Source: Pseudomonas putida (lineage in GTDB: Bacteria > Pseudomonadota > Gammaproteobacteria > Pseudomonadales > Pseudomonadaceae). From it: DNA of 64,000 nt. The stretch lies in assembly GCA_041879295.1 (NCBI GenBank), contig CP047152.1, positions 3,663,501 through 3,727,500 on the forward strand, in the 5' to 3' direction. Numbering within the stretch: position 1 is the first letter of the stretch; the number at the start of each line of letters is the position of its first letter. Made by a program: the position numbers and the translations under genes. Below the pieces are notes generated by a model, which saw only the letters and a program-made list of their open reading frames with translations, was not told the DNA's origin and ran no database searches. This document shows, piece by piece, positions 46,087-54,172 of this stretch.

Positions 46087-48590
46087 GCCATATGCCGCTG
46101 TCCCGTCTGGGCGGCCTGGCACTGCGCCAGTTGCTGCGTGATGTTCGCGCCAGTGAAGTGCGCGTGCTGTTCTTCGCCCTGTTGGTAGCGGTAGCCGCCA
46201 GCACCGCTATCGGCTATTTCGGCGCCCGCCTCAACGGCGCCATGCAGCTGCGCGCCAGCGAGTTCCTTGGCGCCGATCTGGTACTGCAGGGCAGTGCCCC
46301 GGCCCGCGAACAACAGCTCGATGCCGGCAAGGCACTGGGCTTGCGCCATGCACACGTGGTCGAGTTCACCAGCGTGGTCGGCGGCGACAATGGCATCCAG
46401 CTGTCCAGCGTAAAGGCCGCCGACGGCGCCTACCCATTGCGCGGGCAAGTACGCAGCGCTCCGGCCCCCTATGCCGAAGAGACGCCCGGCGGCGGCCCTG
46501 CCCCTGGCGAGGTGTGGGTCGAACCTCGGCTATTGGCGGCACTGGGGCTGGCGATCGGCGACAGCATCGACGTGGGCATGAAAACCCTGCGGATGAGCCG
46601 TGTGCTTACCTACGAACCGGACCGCGCCAACAACTTCTACAGCCTTACCCCGCGCGTGATGATGAACCTGGCCGACCTGGAAGCCACCGGAGTGATCCAG
46701 CCGGGCAGCCGGGTCACTTACCGCGACCTGTGGCGCGGCGATGCCGAGGCGCTGGCGCAGTACCGCCACACCGTGGAAAAAGACCTGGCCGCCAACCAGC
46801 GCCTGCGTGACACCCGCGATGGCAACCAACAGATCGGCGGCGCACTGGGCAAAGCCGAACGCTACCTGAACATGGCCAGTCTTGTGGCTGTGCTGCTGGC
46901 AGGCGTAGCCGTGGCTCTGTCGGCCAGCCGCTATGCTGCACGCCGACTGGACGCCAGCGCCCTGCTGCGCTGCCTGGGGCTGTCGCGCCACCAGGCGTTG
47001 GGTCTGTATTGCCTGCAACTCGCCATGCTCGGGCTGGTCGCTGCCCTGGCCGGCGCCTTGCTCGGCTGGCTGGCTCAGCTGGGCCTGTTCCGTCTGCTGC
47101 ACGGCTTGCTGCCGAGCGTGGTGCCCGCCGGCGGCATCATTCCAGCGCTGGCAGGTATCGGTACCGGGCTGGTGGCACTGGCTGGCTTCGCCCTGCCGCC
47201 GATCGCAGCGCTGGGCCAAGTGCCGCCACTTCGCGTGCTGCGCCGTGACCTGCTGCCCATACCTGCGAGCAGTTGGCTGGTGTACGGCGCCGCCCTGCTC
47301 GCCCTGGGCCTGATCATGTGGCGCCTGAGCCTCGACCTGCTGCTCACCTTTGCCCTGCTCGGTGGCGGCCTGGTCGCTGCGCTTCTGCTCGGCGGCCTGC
47401 TGTTGCTCGGTTTGCGCAGCCTGCGCCAGCTGCTGGCCGGCGCGCCACTCACCTGGCGCCTGGGGCTGGGCCAGCTATTACGCCACCCCATGGCTGCGGC
47501 AGGCCAGGCCTTGGCCTTCGGCCTGATACTGCTGGCCATGGCCCTGGTCGCCCTGCTGCGCGCAGAGCTGCTCGATACCTGGCAAGCACAGCTACCCAAG
47601 GATGCGCCTAATCACTTTGCCCTGAACATCCTGCCGGATGACCGAGAGTTGTTCGCTCAACGCCTGCACCAGGTCAATGCCGCTTCGGCACCGCTGTACC
47701 CGGTGACACCCGGGCGCCTGGTGCAAATCAATGAAAAACCAGTACAGCAGGTGGTCAGCAAGGACTCGGCAGGCGAGCGCGCCGTGCAGCGCGACCTCAG
47801 CCTGACCTGGGCCGCCGAGTTGCCCGAAGGCAATGTGTTGAGCGCCGGCAGCTGGTGGCAAGCCTTGCCAGCCGACAACGACATCCCCGGAGTTTCGGTG
47901 GAAGCGCAACTGGCCAGCAGCCTGAAACTGCAAATGGGCGACCTGCTGACGTTCGATATTGGCGGCCAGCAGCGCCAGGCCCGCGTGAGCAGCCTGCGCA
48001 ACGTGCATTGGGACAGCTTCCAGCCGAACTTCTACATGATCTTCCAGCCTGGCACGCTGCAGGGGCTGCCGACCACTTACCTGACCAGCTTCTATCTGGC
48101 ACCGGGGCATGACCTGGATGTAGTTGCGCTGTCACGGGCGTTTCCGGCGGTGACCATCCTGCAGGTGGATGCCTTGCTCGACCAGCTGCGCAGCATCCTC
48201 GCCCAGGTCACCCTGGCGGTGGAGTATGTGCTGCTGTTCGTGCTGGCCGCCGGACTGGCCGTGCTGTTCGCTGGCTTGCAGGCCACGCTGGACGAGCGTA
48301 TTCGCCAAGGCGCACTGTTGCGCGCACTGGGCGCGGCGCGGCCGTTGCTGGTCAAGGCCCGGCGTATCGAGTTCGGCCTGCTGGGTGCGGCCAGCGGGCT
48401 ATTGGCGGCCGTGGGCTGCGAACTGATTACCTGGGTGCTGTACCGCTATGCCTTCGACTTGCAGTGGAGCCCGCACCCGTGGCTGCTGGTGTTGCCGCTG
48501 ACGGGGGCACTGCTGGTGGGTGGTGCTGGAGTACTGGGAACACGGCGGGCGTTGAATGCCAGCCCGCTGGCGGTGTTGCGCGAGGCTTGA
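46083..48590 (+). CDS. ABC transporter permease with FtsX domains (YbbP-like)
   Basis: 835-aa permease partnered with the ATPase just upstream. Two FtsX/MacB-type repeats: an N-terminal helix (~28-48), a large periplasmic MacB-like domain (~50-255), a membrane block (~262-430 and ~475-500), a second periplasmic stretch (~515-690) and a last helix set (~710-830). GTG at 46083 overlaps the ATPase stop (GTGA); an ATG three codons on is possible. By analogy with YbbAP it may extrude lipids or take part in envelope work; the substrate is unknown. Confidence 0.92.
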   Translation: MSHMPLSRLGGLALRQLLRDVRASEVRVLFFALLVAVAASTAIGYFGARLNGAMQLRASEFLGADLVLQGSAPAREQQLDAGKALGLRHAHVVEFTSVVGGDNGIQLSSVKAADGAYPLRGQVRSAPAPYAEETPGGGPAPGEVWVEPRLLAALGLAIGDSIDVGMKTLRMSRVLTYEPDRANNFYSLTPRVMMNLADLEATGVIQPGSRVTYRDLWRGDAEALAQYRHTVEKDLAANQRLRDTRDGNQQIGGALGKAERYLNMASLVAVLLAGVAVALSASRYAARRLDASALLRCLGLSRHQALGLYCLQLAMLGLVAALAGALLGWLAQLGLFRLLHGLLPSVVPAGGIIPALAGIGTGLVALAGFALPPIAALGQVPPLRVLRRDLLPIPASSWLVYGAALLALGLIMWRLSLDLLLTFALLGGGLVAALLLGGLLLLGLRSLRQLLAGAPLTWRLGLGQLLRHPMAAAGQALAFGLILLAMALVALLRAELLDTWQAQLPKDAPNHFALNILPDDRELFAQRLHQVNAASAPLYPVTPGRLVQINEKPVQQVVSKDSAGERAVQRDLSLTWAAELPEGNVLSAGSWWQALPADNDIPGVSVEAQLASSLKLQMGDLLTFDIGGQQRQARVSSLRNVHWDSFQPNFYMIFQPGTLQGLPTTYLTSFYLAPGHDLDVVALSRAFPAVTILQVDALLDQLRSILAQVTLAVEYVLLFVLAAGLAVLFAGLQATLDERIRQGALLRALGAARPLLVKARRIEFGLLGAASGLLAAVGCELITWVLYRYAFDLQWSPHPWLLVLPLTGALLVGGAGVLGTRRALNASPLAVLREA

Positions 48591-48653
48591 GGCCTGGCTG
48601 TCAGCGCTTCTGCCGGGACAGCACATGCCTCAAGCTGACGCAAGACGGGCCAG

Positions 48654-49001
48654 TCAGCCCGTCGAAACGCCCTGGCCATAACTGATGCTGCTGACATACC
48701 AGGTTGCCTCACCGGTAGGTGTATGCACCACCACCTCATCACCTTCCTCCTTCTTCAGCAAGGCGCGAGCCATGGGCGAATCGATCGAGATGTAATCGTT
48801 GCGCCCGTAGATCTCGTCGTAGCCGACAATGCGAAACTTCATGGTCTCGCCCTCGTCGTTCTCGATCTCTACCCAGGCACCGAAAAACACTTTGCCTTCC
48901 TGCTCAGGCGAGTAGGCCACTACTTTCACATCTTCAAGACGCTTGCGCAGGTATCGCACCCGGCGGTCGATTTCGCGCAGCAGCTTCTTGTTGTACTGGT
49001 A
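48654..49001 (-). pseudogene. greB: greB remnant, 5' part lost to an insertion
   Basis: Minus-strand frame that matches transcript cleavage factor GreB from the second half of its N-terminal coiled coil onward: YQYNKKLLREIDRRVRYLRKRL, then SPEQEGKVFFGAWVEIENDE and the C-terminal domain to SISYGQGV (shortened). Family members begin ~50 residues earlier (the part that holds GDRSENADYQY). Here the codon for the first Y is directly preceded by TAA and unrelated DNA, so the gene is broken at 49001/49002. The coiled coil tip that reaches the polymerase active site lies in the missing part, so any leftover product starting at the GTG at 48959 should be non-functional. Confidence 0.88.
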
Positions 49002-49233
49002 TTAGGGCCCCAGATCAAAACATACTATTAACAGGGCTAGTCCTCGTAGGATGGCCCGACGATACAAACGCTCCAGATCATCTTCGGTTCGCTTCGTCGT
49101 AGATCAAAGCAGAAGCTACCTAGCTTCGGTGCGGTTACGCCGGCTTAGCGACAGCCCTGGGTTGGAGGCGATCAGTACGGCCCGCTCTGTTTTTGGACCG
49201 TAAGTAGCCAATTTGTAAGCCCCTTATTGCTGG

Positions 49234-50430
49234 TCATAAATGAGTGTCTGTGGGCAACTTGATGCTTCCCCAGAGTGCCACCGCGATCATCATCGCCATC
49301 AGCAAAAGCATTACAGGAGCGCCCTGAGCGCTCAACACAATGGCCGCAGCAAATGGACCTGCGGCCTGTGCGAGAAGCATGGGCCGCGCCAGTGCTCCCA
49401 TCCGTGCGCCATATCCCTGGGGGCCAAAAAGCACCAACGGCAATGTGCCTCGGGCGATGGTCAGAATCCCCATTCCCGCGCCGTAAAGTGCCGCTCCAGG
49501 AAATGCCAGCCAAGGCACACCAGGGATAAACAGGCAGATGCCGATGAGGCTTACCATCACACCGACGCGAGCCGACCAGCTCGGATGAAGATGCCGGGCA
49601 ATCGAAAATTCCAGCACCCTGGCAACCACCTGGGCCGGTCCAATGACCATCCCGACTGCCAACACCGTGACCGTTGGCAGACCCAGTTGCTTGAGCGCCG
49701 TGAGCAGGTGAACAGACAGGCTGGCCATGACGAAGGCGACTACTGTCAGCAGCCCTGCAACAAGCCAGAAAAGGCGGCGGCTACGTTCATCGAGCGTCAC
49801 CGACGCCAGGTCTTCCGAGGTTGACTCTTTTCCTGAGCCGAGCGGTTTCGGCACCGCCAGCCAATGAACAGGTAAGCCAACCACAACATGTATCGCAGCA
49901 AGTACCAAGCAGGTATCCCGCCAGCCTATCCATGACTCCAGTGCCGCCAACGCGGGCCATCCAACAGTACTGGCAAAGCCGCCAATCAAGGTCAGCCCCG
50001 TTATTGCACCCCGCGCACGCTCTCCCAGCAACGTCCCCAGAGTTGCAAATGCCGCGTCATACAAACCCGTGGCCATGGCTACGCCAAGGAGCGACCAAGC
50101 CAGGTAATAGAGCCACAGAGAGTTGGCCATCGACATCACCGTGAGCCCAGCACCCAGCATCAGCGAACTGAAAACAAGGACCGAGCGCCCGCCGCGGCGA
50201 TCAATCAGTCGGCCAGCCAGCGGAGAGCAAAGGCCAGCAACCAGCATGCCCCAGGACAGTCCGCCCACGACAAACGATAGAGACCAGCCCGTATCGCGAG
50301 CAATTGGACCTGCCAGGACCGCCGGCAGGTAGAACGTCGACGCCCAAGCCAAGATCTGGGTGATGCCCAAGGTGAACACTAACCGAGCGCGACCCACGTT
50401 GGCTGGCAGGAGCTGTTCATGTCGAGTCAC
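49234..50430 (-). CDS. MFS transporter
   Basis: 398 aa with about twelve hydrophobic helices of the major facilitator fold; the A-motif-like GRLIDRRGGRS lies between helices 2 and 3. GTG at 50430 is chosen because AAGGA sits 6 bases upstream; the longer frame to 50532 would run through the operator. Divergent from the marR gene across a 134-base region holding two copies of one palindrome, so it is very likely controlled by that MarR protein. Substrate unknown; the linked ArsN1-like gene suggests export of an antibiotic-like or organoarsenical compound. Confidence 0.86.
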   Translation of the reverse strand: MTRHEQLLPANVGRARLVFTLGITQILAWASTFYLPAVLAGPIARDTGWSLSFVVGGLSWGMLVAGLCSPLAGRLIDRRGGRSVLVFSSLMLGAGLTVMSMANSLWLYYLAWSLLGVAMATGLYDAAFATLGTLLGERARGAITGLTLIGGFASTVGWPALAALESWIGWRDTCLVLAAIHVVVGLPVHWLAVPKPLGSGKESTSEDLASVTLDERSRRLFWLVAGLLTVVAFVMASLSVHLLTALKQLGLPTVTVLAVGMVIGPAQVVARVLEFSIARHLHPSWSARVGVMVSLIGICLFIPGVPWLAFPGAALYGAGMGILTIARGTLPLVLFGPQGYGARMGALARPMLLAQAAGPFAAAIVLSAQGAPVMLLLMAMMIAVALWGSIKLPTDTHL

Positions 50431-50445
50431 GGCAGTCCTTGTTAT

Positions 50446-50550
50446 GGTTGTTAGTAACAACCAATGTAGTCGACGGAGCTCTGAAAGGTCAATCTGATGA
50501 CCGGTCAGTTGACGAGCGCGCTCATCGCCCATATTGTTGCAGGTAACAAC
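50446..50550. promoter_or_regulatory. Two MarR-type operators between MFS and marR genes
   Basis: A perfect 17-bp palindrome GGTTGTTAGTAACAACC at 50446-50462 lies 16 bases from the MFS start. A related, looser copy ATTGTTGCAGGTAACAAC at 50533-50550 lies 15 bases before the marR start. Both share TTGTT..AACAA, fitting a MarR dimer site. A third copy stands in front of the acetyltransferase gene (51092). Confidence 0.75.
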
Positions 50551-50564
50551 TAACTGGAAATGAC

Positions 50565-51059
50565 ATGCTGAACGAGCACAACGACGACCTTAGCCGTGAT
50601 GCTGAAGACCTCTACGAAGCCCTGAACCAGCTGGTGCGCGTCTACCAGTTCAGGGATCGCGATCGCATCTGCTGCTATGACGTATCCGTCACCCAGTGCT
50701 ACGCCATCGAGACCTTGGTGAAGCAGGGACCACTACGTCTGCAGGCCCTGGCCGAGGAAATGTTCCTGGACAAGAGCACGGCTAGCCGTGTCGTCGATAC
50801 GCTGGAACGCAAGGGGTATGTCTCCCGCGTGGAAGATCCGGAAGACCGTCGTGCCGTGCGGGTCCAGGCTACCGAAGCCGGTGCCGACCTGTATGAGCGC
50901 ATCCGCGATGACCTCATCAATGAAGAAAAGGCGATGATCAGTTGCATGGCACCGGAAGTACGCCAGGGAGCCCTGACGCTCCTGCGGCAGCTGACCCGCG
51001 CTGCTGAGGTACGTTGCGGCTTGGCAAACGAGAGTTGCTCAGCGAAGCCGCAAGAATAA
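50565..51059 (+). CDS. MarR-family regulator with clustered cysteines
   Basis: 164 aa. Winged helix at ~48-115 (LQALAEEMFLDKSTASRVVDTLERKGYVSRVEDPEDRRAVRV, in pieces) with the DxR wing. Unusual for the family are Cys36-Cys37 and Cys45 near the dimer interface, plus Cys127, Cys151 and Cys158. Such a set could sense an oxidant or a thiophilic agent such as trivalent arsenic. Divergent from the MFS exporter and followed, past a terminator, by the ArsN1-like gene; all three units carry the same palindrome upstream. Confidence 0.9.
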   Translation: MLNEHNDDLSRDAEDLYEALNQLVRVYQFRDRDRICCYDVSVTQCYAIETLVKQGPLRLQALAEEMFLDKSTASRVVDTLERKGYVSRVEDPEDRRAVRVQATEAGADLYERIRDDLINEEKAMISCMAPEVRQGALTLLRQLTRAAEVRCGLANESCSAKPQE

Positions 51060-51062
51060 TGA

Positions 51063-51082
51063 GGGGGAGATCCCCCTTTTTT
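51063..51082 (+). terminator. Intrinsic terminator of marR
   Basis: GGGGG-AGAT-CCCCC followed by six T, 3 bases past the stop of marR. Confidence 0.85.
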
Positions 51083-51091
51083 ATCTAAATT

Positions 51092-51106
51092 GTTGTTACT
51101 ACCAAC
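51092..51106 (+). promoter_or_regulatory. Third MarR-type operator, before the acetyltransferase gene
   Basis: GTTGTTACTACCAAC, one mismatch from a perfect palindrome and from the operator halves found at 50446-50462. It lies between the marR terminator and the ATG at 51123 (AAGGAAG precedes that ATG), where it would control a separate promoter. Confidence 0.65.
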
Positions 51107-51122
51107 TTAAAAAGGAAGCCAG

Positions 51123-51638
51123 ATGCACATTCGCCCCGCTCAGCTCGGTGATGTTCAGGCCATCGCCGAGATTTACAACCAAGGGATCGATGACCGTAGC
51201 TCTACGTTTGAGACCCAGCCTCGGACCGCCATGGATGTACAGCCCTGGGTTGCCGATATGTCTCGCTTCCCGGTGCTGGTCGTCGAGCTAGACGGCGCAG
51301 TAGTGGCGTGGGCAAACCTGAGCAGCTACCGGGCGCGCTCCTGCTATGCCGGCATCGCTGATTTCTCGATTTACTTACGGCGAGATGTCCGTGGGCGTGG
51401 CATCGGCAAGGCACTGCTGAACGCACTGTTGAGCGAAGCAGAGGCACGGGGCTTCTGGAAAGTCCTTTCCCGCATTTTCACCTTCAACGAAGCGAGCCTT
51501 GCGCTCTGCCAGTCCTGCGGTTTCCGGAAGGTCGGCGTCTATGAAAAACACGCATGCCTTGAAGGACGCTGGCTTGATTGCGCCATCGTTGAACGAGTCT
51601 TCCCCTCCAACCAACCTGACACAGGAGAACGAGCATGA
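51123..51638 (+). CDS. ArsN1-like N-acetyltransferase (phosphinothricin/arsinothricin type)
   Basis: 171-aa GNAT enzyme. Acetyl-CoA loop RRDVRGRGIGKALL (87-100), family segment RIFTFNEASLALCQSCGF and the terminal pattern HACLEGRWLDCAIVERVF, which resembles the H-(G/x)-x-x-x-G-x-W-x-D pattern of phosphinothricin and arsinothricin acetyltransferases. ArsN1 proteins N-acetylate arsinothricin, an organoarsenical antibiotic, and phosphinothricin. The ars locus next door favours an arsenical substrate, but this is inferred. The stop overlaps the next start by 4 bases. Confidence 0.82.
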   Translation: MHIRPAQLGDVQAIAEIYNQGIDDRSSTFETQPRTAMDVQPWVADMSRFPVLVVELDGAVVAWANLSSYRARSCYAGIADFSIYLRRDVRGRGIGKALLNALLSEAEARGFWKVLSRIFTFNEASLALCQSCGFRKVGVYEKHACLEGRWLDCAIVERVFPSNQPDTGERA

Positions 51639-52999
51639 GCCAATCTGATCTTCCCATCGTAATCATCGGCGCCGGCCCCGTGGGGCTGGCGGCTGCTGCG
51701 CACGCAGTGGCCCGGGGTATGAACCCACTCATTTTTGAAGCAGGCGGCCAGGCTGGAGAAAGCATTAGCCAATGGGGCCACGTCAGCATGTTCTCGCCCT
51801 GGGAATACAACGTAGACAAGGAGGCTGCAAAGTTACTGTCGGCAACGGGCTGGCAAGCGCCTGATTCCGACACGTACCCCACAGGTCGTGAACTGCTGGA
51901 TCACTACTTGCTCCCGCTAGCTGAGCTGCCAGTCATCAAGGAACGACTTCATCTGAACTCTCGCGTCACTGCTGTGACGAAAGTCGGCGCTGATGTGCAG
52001 AAAACCAAAGGCCGCGAATCTGCCGCGTTCCTGGTGCGTGTTAAAGGGCCAAAGGGTGAGCAAGACATCCAAGCTCGCGCAGTCATCGATGCCTCGGGCA
52101 CGTACGAGACCCCGAACTGGATGGGCGCATCCGGCATCCCGGCATTGGGAGAGTTGAACGCCAAAGCGCATATTGCCTATGGGATTCCCGATGTCAGCGG
52201 CAATGCGCGCGATCGTTATCTCGGGCGCCGAGTGCTGGTTGTAGGTGGCGGACACTCGGCATTCAACGCTCTTCAGGATCTGGTCCAACTGCCCGGTACC
52301 CAGGTTTCGTGGGCTATTCGCGGACACTCGCTAGATAAAATTCTGGGTGGTGGTGCCAATGACAAATTGGCCGAGCGCGGCAGCCTGGGTCTGCGAATCC
52401 GTGCATTGCTCGAACAAGGAAAGATCTCGCTACACCAGGACATCTCCATCAGCCAGGTCGACACGACCGAACAGGGGCTGGTCGTGCACAGCAATGGCCA
52501 AGCTCTGCCAGAGGTGGATGAGATCATCGTCGCCACTGGCTTCCGCCCTAATCTGCAGCTTCTGGGCGAGCTACGACTGGCTATCGACCCGGCTACACAG
52601 AGCCCTGTTCAGTTGGCCCCGTTGATCGACCCGAATGAGCACAGCTGCGGTACCGTTCGCCCCCATGGCATCGATGAGCTCTCTCATCCCGACGAAGGCA
52701 TCTTTATCGTAGGCATGAAGAGCTACGGTCGTGCTCCGACATTCCTGATGATTACCGGGTATGAGCAGGTGCGCTCAATCATGGCCGGGCTTGCAGGCGA
52801 CTGGGAAGCGGCACGGCGTGTCGAGCTCGAACTGCCTGAAACCGGTGTCTGCAGCCTTCAGTTCGAGGAGCAAGATGAAGCTTCCAGTTGCTGCGCACCC
52901 AAGCCCACTACTCAAACCAGTTGCTGTGCATCACCGGAACCCCTGGCAACGCCTTCAGCCCAAAAGTCGAGCTGCTGCACACCGGCAAGCCGCGCATAA
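51635..52999 (+). CDS. FAD/NAD(P)-dependent oxidoreductase with three CC pairs in its tail
   Basis: 454 aa. FAD loop IIGAGPVGLAAAAH (Gly12, Gly14, Gly17), a second nucleotide loop VLVVGGGHSAFNAL near residue 200 and the ATGFRPN motif make it a flavoprotein of the class with thioredoxin-reductase/monooxygenase-like folds. The last ~40 residues are a low-complexity Pro/Ser/Thr tail with vicinal cysteines at 419-420, 430-431 and 447-448, each in an (S/T)SCC(A/T) setting. Such pairs bind trivalent arsenic or antimony well. It is translationally coupled to the acetyltransferase. Activity is unknown; an arsenical oxidase or reductase is the best guess. Confidence 0.85.
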   Translation: MSQSDLPIVIIGAGPVGLAAAAHAVARGMNPLIFEAGGQAGESISQWGHVSMFSPWEYNVDKEAAKLLSATGWQAPDSDTYPTGRELLDHYLLPLAELPVIKERLHLNSRVTAVTKVGADVQKTKGRESAAFLVRVKGPKGEQDIQARAVIDASGTYETPNWMGASGIPALGELNAKAHIAYGIPDVSGNARDRYLGRRVLVVGGGHSAFNALQDLVQLPGTQVSWAIRGHSLDKILGGGANDKLAERGSLGLRIRALLEQGKISLHQDISISQVDTTEQGLVVHSNGQALPEVDEIIVATGFRPNLQLLGELRLAIDPATQSPVQLAPLIDPNEHSCGTVRPHGIDELSHPDEGIFIVGMKSYGRAPTFLMITGYEQVRSIMAGLAGDWEAARRVELELPETGVCSLQFEEQDEASSCCAPKPTTQTSCCASPEPLATPSAQKSSCCTPASRA

Positions 53000-53021
53000 C
53001 CCCATGCTCTGAGACTGCTCT

Positions 53022-53056
53022 TTCGCCCTGCACGAGTTCAAATCGTGCGGGGCGAA
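53022..53056. terminator. Hairpin between convergent flavoprotein and arsO genes
   Basis: 14-bp stem (TTCGCCCTGCACGA / TCGTGCGGGGCGAA, one T-G pair) with a 7-base loop, between the two stop codons and reaching into the last codons of arsO. Suits a bidirectional stop, though T runs are short. Confidence 0.6.
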
Positions 53057-54129
53057 GTGGACAGGTGAGGCAATCGCCTATCGCTCAAGTGCTCAAGCAG
53101 CCGCGGCATCAGGTATGCCGCATCAGCTCCAACACCTCGCAGGGTCGCCGAGGCAAAATTCCTTTGCTTGGGCAGACCCACGAAGTACAAGCCAGGCACC
53201 TGAATTGCCACGCCGTTTCGCTGTAGCGTACGCCCGTGCCGGTCAACGACTGGGAGCTGCGCCAGAAACTCCTGGTTAGGGCGAAATCCTGTTGCGAATA
53301 TCAGCGCGTCAATCTGGGTGCTGCTTTTGTCTGGCCAAATCACACCGTCGGGCAGTACCTGCTGGAACATGGCTCTGCGCTGAAGTCTGCCGCTGCTCAG
53401 TGCCTTTCGGTACTTGCCGGTGTCGAGCACTGGAGTGCTTTGATCACTCAACCATCGTGTTTGCTCCAACCCGGTGAATTTCAGCCAGGCATGAAAATCG
53501 AGTCCAAGAATCCGCTGAGGGAAGAAGCGGATCTTCTCGCGGGTAGCCAGCACTACCTGTGCAACGCCGGCAAGCTCATAGGCAATCTGAACAGCCGAGT
53601 TCGCTGCCCCCACAACGACAACACGCTGGCCGGCAAAGGCCTCAGGTGTTCGATAAGCCGAGCTATGCAGACAGTGTCCTGAAAAGTTCTCCAGCCCAGG
53701 AATGTCAGGCATGAAAGGACAGCTGAAGCCCCCTGATGCCACTACCACAGCACGCGCAGTGAAAGTCGCTCCGTTGGCGGTGCGAACCTCAAATGCCTTT
53801 TCCTTCTGTACGACCGCCACCACTCGGGTACCGCCCTGGAAAGGCAACTGAAACTCGGCGGCGTATGCCTCCAGGTACTGCACCACATCGTCTCGCAGCG
53901 GGTAGCCCTTGGGATCGCCAGGAAACGCCCGCCCCGGCAGCGCAGAGTACTCAGCTGGTGAGAACAGCTGCAGGCTTTCGTAGTAGTTACGCCAGTTCCC
54001 GCCAAGGGATGCCTGCTCATCCAAGATGAGGAACTCCAAGCCGCGCTGCTGCAAATGCCAGCCAGTCGCCAAACCTGCTTGCCCACCACCGATGACGACC
54101 ACATCCAGAACGCGATTCGAATCATTCAT
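53038..54129 (-). CDS. arsO: Flavin-dependent monooxygenase of ars operons (ArsO family)
   Basis: 363 aa from the ATG at 54129; the frame opens earlier, but the extra part overlaps the operator and the arsR end. FMO-type FAD loop VVIGGGQAGLATGWHL, then GGNWRNYYESLQLFSPAEYSALPG (pieces), a second nucleotide loop VVVVGAANSAVQIAYEL and the ATGFRPN motif. ArsO-type flavoproteins are encoded in arsenic resistance operons and are thought to oxidise an arsenical; the precise reaction is not settled. It follows an arsR gene on the same strand with 43 bases between. Confidence 0.82.
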   Translation of the reverse strand: MNDSNRVLDVVVIGGGQAGLATGWHLQQRGLEFLILDEQASLGGNWRNYYESLQLFSPAEYSALPGRAFPGDPKGYPLRDDVVQYLEAYAAEFQLPFQGGTRVVAVVQKEKAFEVRTANGATFTARAVVVASGGFSCPFMPDIPGLENFSGHCLHSSAYRTPEAFAGQRVVVVGAANSAVQIAYELAGVAQVVLATREKIRFFPQRILGLDFHAWLKFTGLEQTRWLSDQSTPVLDTGKYRKALSSGRLQRRAMFQQVLPDGVIWPDKSSTQIDALIFATGFRPNQEFLAQLPVVDRHGRTLQRNGVAIQVPGLYFVGLPKQRNFASATLRGVGADAAYLMPRLLEHLSDRRLPHLSTSPRTI

Positions 54130-54150
54130 ATGTGCGCACTCATGCATATA
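54123..54150 (-). promoter_or_regulatory. ArsR-type inverted repeat before arsO
   Basis: TATGTGC and GCATATA, one mismatch from perfect inversion, flank an 8-base core at the arsO start. Nearly the same half site occurs in the arsR-arsC intergenic region (54523-54542), so the same repressor may bind both. Confidence 0.5.
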
Positions 54151-54172
54151 TAAGGGCAAAAAAAAGGCCGGC

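Noticed and set aside
45390..46448. N-terminal ~350-codon extension of tesA on the minus strand
   Set aside because: The extension is antisense to the ABC ATPase gene; the TesA signal peptide begins at 45389 and the protein then has its normal 201-aa length.
48654..48959. Treating the greB remnant as a complete small gene
   Set aside because: It begins with an internal GTG in the middle of the GreB coiled coil and lacks the N-terminal tip residues; the in-frame match continues to 49001, showing truncation rather than a short gene.
49002..49233. Short minus-strand open stretch ending in TAA at the greB junction, possibly an integrase tail
   Set aside because: Only about 33 codons, preceded by a stop, and no recognisable recombinase motif; not enough to call.
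53022..53056. A tRNA-like T-arm (GTTCAAATC) between the flavoprotein and arsO genes
   Set aside because: The stem does not have the spacing of a T arm and no acceptor, D or anticodon arms can be folded; it is better read as a hairpin between convergent genes.
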